Of a DNA stretch of 64,000 nt, positions 1 through 7,754 are shown in pieces; the first letter of the stretch is position 1; each line of letters opens with the position of its first letter. Position numbers and translations under genes: made by a program. The notes beneath the pieces were generated by a model. The model was not told the DNA's origin and did no database searches. It saw only the letters and a program-made list of their open reading frames with translations. Source of the DNA: Streptomyces atroolivaceus (GTDB lineage Bacteria; Actinomycetota; Actinomycetes; Streptomycetales; Streptomycetaceae). The stretch lies in NCBI RefSeq assembly GCF_000717025.1, contig NZ_JNXG01000002.1:620001-684000 (forward strand), given 5' to 3'.

Positions 1-445
1 CGACCGGCGCACCGGGGGTGCGAAGGCCGGAAGGGCGCAGGCTCCAGACCACGTCACGGACCGCCGGCACACCCTCGTCGTCCTGGTGCCGGTCGGCGAT
101 GACGCGCCCGCACTGCACGTAGCCCGTGCCGCTCCGGGACCTGAGCCGGACCACGAGGCGGGTGTCCCGCCATCGCTGCGGGACGCCGGATTCCTCGTAG
201 ACGCGTGCGAACTCGGAGTCGTCGACCGTGTGGAGTTCGAGGTCCTCGTACCGCGTCACGAGCCGCATGGAGTCGACCGCTTCGAAGTGGAGGTCCAGCC
301 GGGTGTCCTCCACGCCGTCCTTACGGGAACGGAGCAACAGGTGGGAGTGGCCCACGCCGTAGTGCCAGACGCGGAAGGTCCGGTCGAAGCGGTGGAGGAG
401 GGTGGACGGAGCGCTGCGGGAACCACTGGTCAACGGCTGTGCCAC
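1..445 (-). CDS. Hypothetical protein, N-terminal part (runs off the left edge)
   Basis: An open frame on the minus strand runs from GTG at 445 to the window edge with no stop, giving 148 residues. Codons are strongly GC-ended and the protein has balanced composition (for example RFDRTFRVWHYGVGHSHLLL near the start), unlike the Arg/Pro-rich overlapping frames, so I take it as real. I do not recognise the family and see no signal peptide or membrane segment. The start is uncertain: AGAGG lies immediately against the GTG, and the frame stays open further upstream without ATG. A TATGCT hexamer on this strand at 621-626 could be the -10 box. The C-terminus lies outside the window. Confidence 0.55.
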   Translation of the reverse strand, partial: MAQPLTSGSRSAPSTLLHRFDRTFRVWHYGVGHSHLLLRSRKDGVEDTRLDLHFEAVDSMRLVTRYEDLELHTVDDSEFARVYEESGVPQRWRDTRLVVRLRSRSGTGYVQCGRVIADRHQDDEGVPAVRDVVWSLRPSGLRTPGAPV

Positions 446-796
446 CTCTGTCGTCGATGCGTGTGGGTTCGTGAGGGGGTGCGCGGCGAAGCCGGCAGCG
501 CCGGAGCGGCCGACTGCGCCGCCGGCGAGGCCGGACAGCCGCAGGTCAGCTGTTGCGGCATCCCGCCGGCGACTGACAGGCCGTCCGAGGCGGGAAGAAG
601 CTGTACTCCAGGGCCCTGGGAGCATAGATCCCCCCGGTCCCCGCCCGCCGAGCAGGCCGGTGACGGTCCCGCGAGCAGCTTCCATCCGGCCGGCGCGTAC
701 AGCGGGAGGACCATGGAAGCGGTGGCGGTGACGCCGTACCGGTGCGGCGGACCTTCCCGGTCCTGGCTTGTCGAAGGTCTGGCACGAGGCCGCGTC

Positions 797-847
797 CCGG
801 GACTCGGGTCCCGGAGCTCGGCCCCCGAGCTCCGGAACCGCCGGTTC
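797..847. repeat. Three overlapping inverted repeats (possible attenuator or terminator)
   Basis: Three stems sit end to end: CCGGGAC/GTCCCGG (797-814, 4-nt loop), CCGGAGCTCGG/CCGAGCTCCGG (811-835, 3-nt loop, perfect 11-bp stem) and GAACCG/CGGTTC (835-847). The first two share CCGG at 811-814, so they are mutually exclusive. There is no T-tract. Role unknown; a terminator or a leader structure are both possible. Confidence 0.5.
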
Positions 848-1028
848 ACTCCTTCGAGGGGTAGCCACGGGGTGTGGGCCCGACGCTCGAGCTTCGGGAT
901 CCGAGGGCCGGGAGCCGAGGTCCGGGAGTCGAGACGTGTAGTCGTCCGGGTGGGAAAAGAAGGATGGGAAAACCTCCCCGCCCTCCCGGACCCGTCATGG
1001 CCAGCAAGTATGACTAATCGTGACCGAC

Positions 1029-1058
1029 TTGCGGCGCAGAGTCGCGGCTGCTTACGGT
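1029..1058 (+). promoter_or_regulatory. Probable HrdB-type promoter
   Basis: TTGCGG at 1029-1034 and TACGGT at 1053-1058 are separated by 18 bp, matching the principal sigma factor pattern. The start codon is about 80 nt downstream, preceded by the purine run GAGAAAAGG. Confidence 0.5.
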
Positions 1059-1138
1059 GCGCAGAACTGAACGACCCCGACGCGGTGTTCGAAGCACCGG
1101 GCCGGGGTCTCACCGCAAGATCGAGAAAAGGCGATCCA

Positions 1139-2149
1139 GTGGCTGTCCAGCACCCTAGCTCCGCCCCGTGCGCACCCGCACCCTCGCGCCCGTACGCGAA
1201 GGCCAACCCCGGCTACGGCAAGCGCTCCGCGCCGGACCAGCGCCCCTCCCGGCCGGACGACTTCGCCCTGCTGCCGGAGCGTGAGCGGTACGTCGCCGGT
1301 TACGTGGACCACCTGCCGGAGGGCGCGGCCATGGACATCAAGTCGCTGGCCAGGAGCTTGCCGCTGTACGGGCAGATGGCCGTCGGCAGCGCCCTGAGGG
1401 CTCTGGGGGTGGCCGGACACCTGCGCCACGTACGGATGCCCGCCGAGGCGGGCGGTGGCCAGGCCCGCTGGATCACCCGCACCTACTGGTCCCGCACGGC
1501 CCGTGACAACGCGTGGTGGACCGCGTTCCTCACCGGCGCGGCGGGCTGCGCGGCCCCCTCCGCACCCGCCCCCGCCCCCGCTCCTCCCGCCGTCCCCGAA
1601 CCCCCCGCCCCGCCGCTGGTGCCGCAGCAGCGCACCCAGGAGCCGGGCCCCGTGCCCGCGGAGGCCTCCGGTGCCTCGCCCGCCTACCTCGCGCTCGCCC
1701 GGCTCGGCCGGACCGACGCCCGTCTCGCGCTCTCCGCCGCCGACTGCGCCGCCCTGGAGGACCTGGCCGCCGCCTGGCTCGCCCGGGGCGTGGGAGTGGA
1801 GTACATGGTCCAGGCCCTCGCGGCCGGGCTCCCCGCTGCCGTCGACTCCCCGGTCGGCTTCGTCAGGCGGCGGCTCCGCGACAGGATCCCGCCCGAGATG
1901 CCTGTCGCCCCCACACCCGGAGCGCCCGGTGCGCCCGTCCCCCGCCCGATGGTCGAATGCACGGAGTGCGGCGTCCCTGGCCGCCCCGAGGCGCTCCCCG
2001 ACGGGCTCTGCCGTTCCTGCCGGGCCCCTGGCCCGACGTGCACGGCGACCACGGCGGCCACAGAGACGGCACCCACGCCCGCGCAGCCCGCCGAACGCGA
2101 CGTGAAGGCGTACGTCGGTACGCTCCGTGAGCTGCTCAGGCTCCCCTGA
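1139..2149 (+). CDS. Putative winged-helix/regulator-like protein with a C-terminal zinc ribbon
   Basis: 336 residues from GTG at 1139; GAGAAAAGG lies about 6 nt upstream and a promoter about 80 nt upstream. The N-terminal 130 residues contain ERERYVAGYVDHLPEGAAMD, the pattern of a MarR-like helix-turn-helix seen in actinomycete regulators. A Pro/Ala-rich linker (about 140-185) follows, then a helical segment and a CxxC-x(14)-CxxC pair (CTECG and CRSC) near the C-terminus that looks like a small zinc ribbon. I infer DNA binding; no target can be named. The frame stays open far upstream, but that part is low-complexity and antisense to another gene, so the shorter start is preferred. Confidence 0.75.
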   Translation: MAVQHPSSAPCAPAPSRPYAKANPGYGKRSAPDQRPSRPDDFALLPERERYVAGYVDHLPEGAAMDIKSLARSLPLYGQMAVGSALRALGVAGHLRHVRMPAEAGGGQARWITRTYWSRTARDNAWWTAFLTGAAGCAAPSAPAPAPAPPAVPEPPAPPLVPQQRTQEPGPVPAEASGASPAYLALARLGRTDARLALSAADCAALEDLAAAWLARGVGVEYMVQALAAGLPAAVDSPVGFVRRRLRDRIPPEMPVAPTPGAPGAPVPRPMVECTECGVPGRPEALPDGLCRSCRAPGPTCTATTAATETAPTPAQPAERDVKAYVGTLRELLRLP

Positions 2150-2302
2150 CGGACGGGGGTGCGGGCTCGCGCCTCACATCGCGGTGGAAAATGGGCGAGT
2201 TTACCCACCGACGCCATCCGTCACACGCCGCAGGCCCGTCTTTTGTTCCTCTAAGCGGCTGAACTTTTGTTGATCTGTGGCCAGTTGTGGGTACCGGGGG
2301 CC

Positions 2303-2308
2303 TACCCT
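2303..2308 (+). promoter_or_regulatory. -10 hexamer for a leaderless transcript
   Basis: TACCCT ends exactly 7 nt before the GTG at 2316. The same hexamer and spacing occur before the PNP gene (32300) and the GGCT gene (32842). No clear -35 or Shine-Dalgarno is visible. Confidence 0.5.
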
Positions 2309-2315
2309 TGACTGG

Positions 2316-3530
2316 GTGAACCAGTTGAAGTCCCGTGCGCCCCACGCCGAGGCCGTCCTGCCCGGCGCCCTGCCCGACGACCTGCGTGCCGAGCTCATCG
2401 CCTTCCGCCGTGATCTGCACATGCACCCCGAGCTCGGCAACCAGGAGTTCCGTACCACCGCCGCCATCAAGGCCCGGCTCGAGAAGGCCGGACTGGAGCC
2501 GCAGGTGCTGCCCGGCGGCACGGGACTCGTGTGTGACGTGGGGGAGTGGGACGGCGTGACGCCGATGCTGGCGCTGCGCGGCGACATCGACGCGCTGCCG
2601 ATCCCGGACACCAAGGCGGGGGTCTCCTACCGGTCCACCGTGCCCGACCGGGCGCACGCCTGCGGGCACGACGTCCACACGAGCTGCGTCCTGGGGGCGG
2701 GACTCGTGCTGAGCGAGCTGGACCGGCAGGGGCTGCTGCCCCGTCCGGTGCGGCTGCTGTTCCAGCCCGCCGAGGAGGTGCTGCCCGGCGGCGCCGCGGA
2801 CGCGGTAGCGGCCGGAGTGCTGGAAGGCGTGGGGCGGATCATCGGGGTGCACTGCGACCCCAAGGTGGACGTGGGCAAGATCGGACTGCGGATCGGGCCG
2901 ATCACCTCGGCCTGTGACCGTGTGGAGGTCTCCCTCGACGGCCCGGGCGGCCACACCGCCCGGCCGCACCTCACCACCGACCTGGTCACGGCCGCCGCCC
3001 GGGTGGCCACCGACGTTCCCGCGCTGCTCGCCCGGCGGGTCGACGCGCGGGCAGGCCTGGCGGTCACCTGGGGACGGCTGCAGACGGGCCACGCGCCCAA
3101 CGTCATCCCCCAGCACGCCGAGCTGTCCGGGACGGTGCGCTGCCTCGACCTGGAGAGCTGGCGGCAGGCGCCCGACCTGGTGCACGCGGCGATCGACGAG
3201 GTGGCCGGAATGTACCGGGCGAAGACGGTGATCGACTACGTCCGTGGTGTGCCGCCCGTGGTGAACGAGGCCGAGACGATCGGCCTCCTCGATGCCGCGA
3301 TGACCATCCGCCGTGGTTCGTACGCGATCGAGGACACCGAACAGAGTCTGGGCGGCGAGGACTTCTCCTGGTACCTGGAGAAGATCCCGGGTGCCATGGC
3401 GAGGCTCGGCGTCCGTGCGCCGGGCGACACCCGTGGTCTGGACCTGCACCGGGGCAACTTCGACGTGGACGAGGAGGCGATCACGGTGGGGGTCGAACTC
3501 TTCACCGCCGCCGCACTCCTGGACGTCTGA
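2316..3530 (+). CDS. M20 family amidohydrolase / metallopeptidase
   Basis: 404 residues. It belongs to the M20D group (hippurate/N-acyl-amino-acid/IAA-amino-acid hydrolases), cytoplasmic enzymes that cleave an acyl or amino-acid amide with two metal ions. Visible landmarks are RRDLHMHPELG near the N-terminus, the metal-binding HACGHDVHTS, the catalytic acid in QPAEEVLPGG, GVHCDP, the dimerisation-domain GGHTARPH and GGEDFSWY near the end. An in-frame GTG at 2277 would add 13 residues, but neither start has a Shine-Dalgarno and the 2316 start fits a leaderless transcript from TACCCT. Amidohydrolases also sit beside nucleoside salvage genes in Mycobacterium (amiA1/amiB1). The substrate is unknown. 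Confidence 0.93.
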   Translation: MNQLKSRAPHAEAVLPGALPDDLRAELIAFRRDLHMHPELGNQEFRTTAAIKARLEKAGLEPQVLPGGTGLVCDVGEWDGVTPMLALRGDIDALPIPDTKAGVSYRSTVPDRAHACGHDVHTSCVLGAGLVLSELDRQGLLPRPVRLLFQPAEEVLPGGAADAVAAGVLEGVGRIIGVHCDPKVDVGKIGLRIGPITSACDRVEVSLDGPGGHTARPHLTTDLVTAAARVATDVPALLARRVDARAGLAVTWGRLQTGHAPNVIPQHAELSGTVRCLDLESWRQAPDLVHAAIDEVAGMYRAKTVIDYVRGVPPVVNEAETIGLLDAAMTIRRGSYAIEDTEQSLGGEDFSWYLEKIPGAMARLGVRAPGDTRGLDLHRGNFDVDEEAITVGVELFTAAALLDV

Positions 3531-3664
3531 CCTGGGCCGGACAGGGAGGTGGCTGCCGTCCGGAACACACCATGTTCCGTGCTGGTAACGGCTCGTAACC
3601 GGACAGGACACCTCCTGTTCGCGACGATCCGATAACGGCTTCCGTAGGGGCCCTTATCTGACAT

Positions 3665-3676
3665 CTACGCGCGTTA
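3665..3676. promoter_or_regulatory. Imperfect copy of the CTACGCGCGTAG operator
   Basis: CTACGCGCGTTA matches the shared palindrome at 10 of 12 positions. It overlaps TACGAT (3675-3680), the likely -10 of the BMP lipoprotein gene, so a bound repressor would block the promoter. See the other copies at 4931, 9511, 17296, 28626 and 32326. Confidence 0.6.
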
Positions 3677-3736
3677 CGATCGCCGCGAAACCAGCGCCGG
3701 AAGAGGCGCTTCGGTCAGGTTTGAAGGAGCCTTCCC

Positions 3737-4777
3737 TTGCGCCGCGTATCCAAGATCGCTGCTGCGTGTACCGTTTCCGCGGCTCTCGCCTTCACCGCTA
3801 CCGCGTGCGGTGAAGCGTCCACCGAGAGCACCGGTTCCGACTCGGACCAGATGAAGATCGGCATGGCCTACGACGTCGGCGGCCGTGGCGACAACTCGTT
3901 CAACGACTCCGCCGCCCGCGGCCTGGACAAGGCCAAGGCCGAGTTCGACGCCGAGACCAAGGAGCTCACCGCCAAGAGCGGCGAGACCCCCGCCGACCGC
4001 GAGCAGCGCCTCGCGTCGCTGGCCGAGGGCGGCTACAACCCGGTGATCGGCGTCGGTTTCGCCTACTCGGACGCCATCGCCAAGGTGGCCAAGTCCCACC
4101 CCGACACCACGTTCGGCCTGATCGACTCGGTTTCCGACGCCAAGAACGTGTCGTCCATCGTCTTCACCGAGGAGCAGGGCTCGTACCTCGCCGGTGTCGC
4201 GGCGGCGCTGAAGTCCAAGGACGGTCAGGTCGGCTTCATCGGCGGCGTCGACCTCCCGCTGATCAAGAAGTTCGCGGCCGGTTTCCAGCAGGGCGTCACG
4301 GAGACGAACCCGAAGGCCAAGGTGCAGATCCAGTACCTGTCCACCGGCTCGGACCTGTCCGGTTTCGGCAGCCCGGACAAGGGTGAGGCCGCTGCCAAGG
4401 GCATGCTGGACAAGGGCGCCGACGTGATCTTCGCCGCGGCGGGCGGTTCCGGTGCCGGTGCGATCGAGGCCGTGGCCGGCAAGAAGGGCGCCTGGTCCAT
4501 CGGCGTCGACTCCGACCAGGCCAAGGACCCGGCCCTGTCGAAGTACGCCGACACGATCATGACGTCGGTCGTGAAGAACGTCGACAGCGGTGTCTTCGAC
4601 CTGGTGAAGTCCGTCAAGGACGGCAAGCCGATGACCGGTACGCAGACCTACTCGCTGGCCGAGGACGGTGTCAGCCTGACCACCACGGGCGACCACCTCA
4701 AGGACGTCCAGGCCAAGATCGACGAGGCGAAGAAGAAGATCGTCGACGGCTCGATCAAGGTCAAGACCACGACCTGA
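3737..4777 (+). CDS. BMP family nucleoside-binding lipoprotein
   Basis: 346 residues from TTG at 3737, chosen because GAAGGAG at 3724-3730 is well placed and the signal peptide begins there. Residues 1-23 are a lipoprotein signal (RR then a hydrophobic core) ending TATA before Cys24; the lipobox is weak at -3. The mature part is a PnrA/BMP (basic membrane protein, PF02608) binding protein, with KIGMAYDVGGRGDNSFND and IGVDSDQAKDP as family landmarks. Such proteins deliver nucleosides to the ABC importer encoded next. A 19-bp hairpin follows, so it can be transcribed alone; the downstream transporter genes have their own operator. Reading frame, start and family are secure; the exact nucleoside is not. 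Confidence 0.95.
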   Translation: MRRVSKIAAACTVSAALAFTATACGEASTESTGSDSDQMKIGMAYDVGGRGDNSFNDSAARGLDKAKAEFDAETKELTAKSGETPADREQRLASLAEGGYNPVIGVGFAYSDAIAKVAKSHPDTTFGLIDSVSDAKNVSSIVFTEEQGSYLAGVAAALKSKDGQVGFIGGVDLPLIKKFAAGFQQGVTETNPKAKVQIQYLSTGSDLSGFGSPDKGEAAAKGMLDKGADVIFAAAGGSGAGAIEAVAGKKGAWSIGVDSDQAKDPALSKYADTIMTSVVKNVDSGVFDLVKSVKDGKPMTGTQTYSLAEDGVSLTTTGDHLKDVQAKIDEAKKKIVDGSIKVKTTT

Positions 4778-4791
4778 TCCGCCCGCTGAAC

Positions 4792-4835
4792 TCGGGGTCC
4801 GCAGGCGCGGTTTCCGCCGCGCCTGCGGACCCCGA
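4792..4835 (+). terminator. Strong hairpin after the BMP gene
   Basis: A perfect 19-bp stem, TCGGGGTCCGCAGGCGCGG and its complement, with a 6-nt loop, lies 14 nt after the stop. No T-tract, as is usual in this genus. It probably lowers transcription into the ABC genes so that the solute-binding protein is made in excess. Confidence 0.8.
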
Positions 4836-4930
4836 TTCACGTATACCTCCGGGCCGGGCCCCCTCCGTGTGTGCCGGTATCGTGCCCGTGGTTCGCCACC
4901 TGTCGCCGGGTGGCCGACGATTCGGCGGCG

Positions 4931-4942
4931 CTACGCGCGTAG
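4931..4942. promoter_or_regulatory. CTACGCGCGTAG operator upstream of the nucleoside ABC importer
   Basis: Perfect 12-bp palindrome about 90 bp before the ATPase gene. Its right end forms TAGTGT (4940-4945), a plausible -10 hexamer, the same arrangement as TAGAGT at the deoA copy. Confidence 0.7.
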
Positions 4943-5031
4943 TGTCCGCCGGGCACGGTATTTTTCGCCACCGGTCCCCGCGCTGTGTCCGTACATCGCC
5001 CGCCCTCCGCTCCTGCCAAGGAGAGTGCGCC

Positions 5032-6642
5032 ATCAAAGCGTCCAGCAGTCCCCACGCCGTAGAGCTCCGCGGCATCACCAAACGATTTCCCGGCGTCGTG
5101 GCCAACCACGACATCGACATCACGGTGAGCCGCGGCACCGTCCATGCCCTCGTCGGTGAGAACGGCGCCGGCAAGTCCACCCTGATGAAGATCCTTTACG
5201 GGATGCAGAAGCCGGACGAGGGCACCATCTCCGTGGATGGTGAACAGGTCTCGTTCAGCAGCCCGGGTGACGCCATCAACCGCGGAATCGGCATGGTGCA
5301 CCAGCACTTCATGCTCGCCGACTACCTCACGGTCCTCGAGAACGTCGTTCTCGGCTCCGAGAAGCTGCACGGCATCGGGGACAAGGCGCGGGCGAAGATC
5401 AAGGAGATCTCCGACGCGTACGGCCTCGGTATCCGCCCCGACGCCGTCGTCGAGGACCTCGGGGTCGCCGACCGCCAGCGCGTGGAGATCCTCAAGGTCC
5501 TCTACCGCGGCGCCCGCACCCTGATCCTCGACGAGCCGACAGCGGTCCTCGTGCCGCAGGAGGTCGACGCCCTCTTCGACAACCTGCGCGAGCTGAAGGC
5601 GGAGGGCCTCACCGTCATCTTCATCTCCCACAAGCTGGGCGAGGTGCTGTCGGTCGCGGACGAGATCACCGTGATCCGGCGCGGTACGACGGTGGGCACC
5701 GCCGATCCCGCGCACACCACCAGCAAGCAGCTCGCGGAGCTGATGGTGGGCAGTGAACTCCCCTCGCCCGAAACCCGGGAGTCGACCGTCACCGACATCC
5801 CGATGCTGGCCGTGGAGGACCTGCGGCTGACGGCCACCGACCCCGACGGCGTGGTGCGCGCGGTGCTCGACGGCATCACCTTCACGATCCACAAGGGCGA
5901 AGTCCTCGGGATCGCGGGCGTCGAGGGCAACGGCCAGTCCGAACTCGTCGACGCCATCATGGGCATGCGCCCCCTCGACACCGGGGCGCTCACCCTCGAC
6001 GGCGCGGACATCTCCCGCGCGGCCACCCGCAAGCGCCGCGAGGACGGCATGGGCGTCATCCCCGAGGACCGGCACCGGCACGGCCTCCTCCTGGACGCGC
6101 CGCTCTGGGAGAACCGCATGCTGGGCCACGTCACCGAGAAGCCCAACAGCAAGGGCGCCTTCCTCGATCCCAAGGCGGCGCGCGCCGACACCGAGCGGAT
6201 CGTGCGCGAGTACGACGTGCGCACCCCCGGCATCGAGGTCACCGCGGCCTCGCTCTCCGGCGGCAACCAGCAGAAGCTGATCGTCGGCCGCGAGATGAGC
6301 CACCACCCCAAGCTGCTGATCGCCGCGCACCCCACCCGGGGTGTCGACGTCGGTGCGCAGGCGCAGATCTGGGACCAGATCCGCGAGGCGCGCCATGAGG
6401 GCCTCGCGGTCCTGCTCATCTCCGCCGACCTGGACGAGCTCATCGGGCTCTCCGACACGCTGCGCGTCATGTACCGCGGCAAGCTCGTGGCCGACGCCGA
6501 CCCGGCCACCGTCACCCCCGAGGAACTCGGCTCGGCGATGACCGGCGCGGCCGCCGGCCACCTGGAGGCACCGGGCGGCAGCGACCGCTCCGGGGCCGAC
6601 AGCTCCGAAACCGACCCCCGGGACGGGGGAGAGGACCGATGA
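5032..6642 (+). CDS. Nucleoside ABC importer, ATP-binding subunit (two ATPase domains)
   Basis: 536 residues in the sugar/nucleoside importer pattern (YufO/RbsA type). The first ATPase domain has GENGAGKST and DLGVADRQRVEILK; the second has GVEGNGQSE and a clear signature LSGGNQQKLIVGREM. The start is odd. The only well-placed Shine-Dalgarno, AAGGAG at 5018-5023, is 8 nt before an ATC codon at 5032, and no in-frame ATG, GTG or TTG lies between it and conserved ELRGITKRF. The nearest upstream alternative, GTG at 4942, overlaps the operator and -10. I therefore propose AUC initiation. The stop overlaps the first permease start (ATGA). Confidence 0.92.
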   Translation: MKASSSPHAVELRGITKRFPGVVANHDIDITVSRGTVHALVGENGAGKSTLMKILYGMQKPDEGTISVDGEQVSFSSPGDAINRGIGMVHQHFMLADYLTVLENVVLGSEKLHGIGDKARAKIKEISDAYGLGIRPDAVVEDLGVADRQRVEILKVLYRGARTLILDEPTAVLVPQEVDALFDNLRELKAEGLTVIFISHKLGEVLSVADEITVIRRGTTVGTADPAHTTSKQLAELMVGSELPSPETRESTVTDIPMLAVEDLRLTATDPDGVVRAVLDGITFTIHKGEVLGIAGVEGNGQSELVDAIMGMRPLDTGALTLDGADISRAATRKRREDGMGVIPEDRHRHGLLLDAPLWENRMLGHVTEKPNSKGAFLDPKAARADTERIVREYDVRTPGIEVTAASLSGGNQQKLIVGREMSHHPKLLIAAHPTRGVDVGAQAQIWDQIREARHEGLAVLLISADLDELIGLSDTLRVMYRGKLVADADPATVTPEELGSAMTGAAAGHLEAPGGSDRSGADSSETDPRDGGEDR

Positions 6643-7754
6643 AGAAGTTCGACAAGGAGCGGCTGCTCCTGGGGATCGCCGCCCCGTTGCTCGCGATCGT
6701 GGTCGCGTTCCTGGTCACCGCTCTGGTGCTGGCCGCCACCGGCAAGGAACCGTTCAGCGCCTTCGGCATCATGTTCGACTACGGGCTCAAGTCGGACAGC
6801 CAGGTCTACATCCTCAACAAGGGGACGACCTACTACCTCGCAGGTCTCGCGGTCGCCATCGGCTTCCGCATGAACCTCTTCAACATCGGCGTCGACGGCC
6901 AGTACCGCCTGGCCGCGTTCTTCGCCGCCGCTCTCGGCGGGGCACTGACCCTCCCGGGCGCACTCCAGATCCCGCTGATCATCCTCACCGCGATGATCGT
7001 CGGCGCGATGTGGGCCGGTGTCGCCGGACTCCTGAAGGTCACCCGCGGAGTCAGCGAGGTCGTCTCGACGATCATGCTGAACTCCATCGCGACGGCGATC
7101 ATCGGCTACCTCCTCCAGCAGGGCCGCCTGGGCCACCTGGACGAGGCGGGTACGAAGGTGTCCACCACCCCCATCCCGGAGTCCTCGCACTTCTTCGAGT
7201 TCCCGACCACGCCGACGCCCGTCTGGGGCTTCATCGTGATCGCCGTCGTCGCCGGGTTCGCGTACTGGTTCACGCTCGGCCGGACCCGGTTCGGCTTCGA
7301 CCTCCGCACGGTCGGACAGTCCGGTTCGGCCGCCGAGGCCAGTGGTGTCGACGTCAAGAAGATGGTCGTCACCTCCATGCTGATCTCCGGCGGAATGGCC
7401 GGACTGATCGGGATGCCGACGCTGCTCAACGACAGCTACGAGTACAGCGGTGACTTCCCGGTCGGCATCGGCTTCACCGGGATCGCCATCGCGCTGCTCG
7501 GCCGTAACCACCCCATCGGCATCGCACTCGGCGCGCTGCTCTGGGGCTTCCTGGAGCGCGGCACGGGCAAGCTCGAATTCGAGGGCTACGACAAGGAGAT
7601 CGTCGGCGTCATCCAGGGCGTCATCGTCCTGTGCGTCGTCATCGCCTACGAAGTCGTCCGCCGCTACGGCCTCAAGCGCCAGCAGAGCAAGGTCGGCGCG
7701 GAACTCGCCGCCAAGGCCGCACGTAACTCCGACCAGCAGGAGGTGTCGGCGTGA
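6639..7754 (+). CDS. Nucleoside ABC importer, permease subunit 1
   Basis: 371 residues, YufP/BPD_transp_2 family (branched-chain amino acid/ribose permease fold, PF02653). After a short basic N-terminus there are about eight to ten membrane segments, the first at roughly residues 11-33, and the conserved GFRMNLFNIGVDGQYRLAA near residue 70. The start overlaps the ATPase stop by 4 nt, and the end overlaps the next permease start by 4 nt (GTGA), so the three transporter genes are translationally coupled. It pairs with the next permease to form the channel. Confidence 0.95.
   Translation: MKKFDKERLLLGIAAPLLAIVVAFLVTALVLAATGKEPFSAFGIMFDYGLKSDSQVYILNKGTTYYLAGLAVAIGFRMNLFNIGVDGQYRLAAFFAAALGGALTLPGALQIPLIILTAMIVGAMWAGVAGLLKVTRGVSEVVSTIMLNSIATAIIGYLLQQGRLGHLDEAGTKVSTTPIPESSHFFEFPTTPTPVWGFIVIAVVAGFAYWFTLGRTRFGFDLRTVGQSGSAAEASGVDVKKMVVTSMLISGGMAGLIGMPTLLNDSYEYSGDFPVGIGFTGIAIALLGRNHPIGIALGALLWGFLERGTGKLEFEGYDKEIVGVIQGVIVLCVVIAYEVVRRYGLKRQQSKVGAELAAKAARNSDQQEVSA

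Larger units (their letters stand above)
446..1138. other. Long intergenic region without a convincing gene
   Basis: This 693-bp stretch has open frames on both strands, but their products are Arg/Pro/Ser/Gly-rich and show no family signature. It holds a 10-bp palindrome CAGGGCCCTG at 609-618, overlapping inverted repeats at 797-847, and a probable promoter for the downstream gene at 1029-1058. The segment around 880-940 has degenerate repeats of the type GGGAGYCGAGG. Confidence 0.5.

Noticed and set aside
86..1138. Plus-strand open frame in front of the 1139 gene
   Set aside because: It is continuous with the real gene but is low-complexity Arg/Pro/Gly sequence and is antisense to the better-coded frame at 1-445; a promoter and ribosome site lie at 1029-1135.
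430..1206. 258-codon minus-strand frame
   Set aside because: Composition is typical of a shadow frame in high-GC DNA; no family signature and it overlaps the promoter and start of the 1139 gene.
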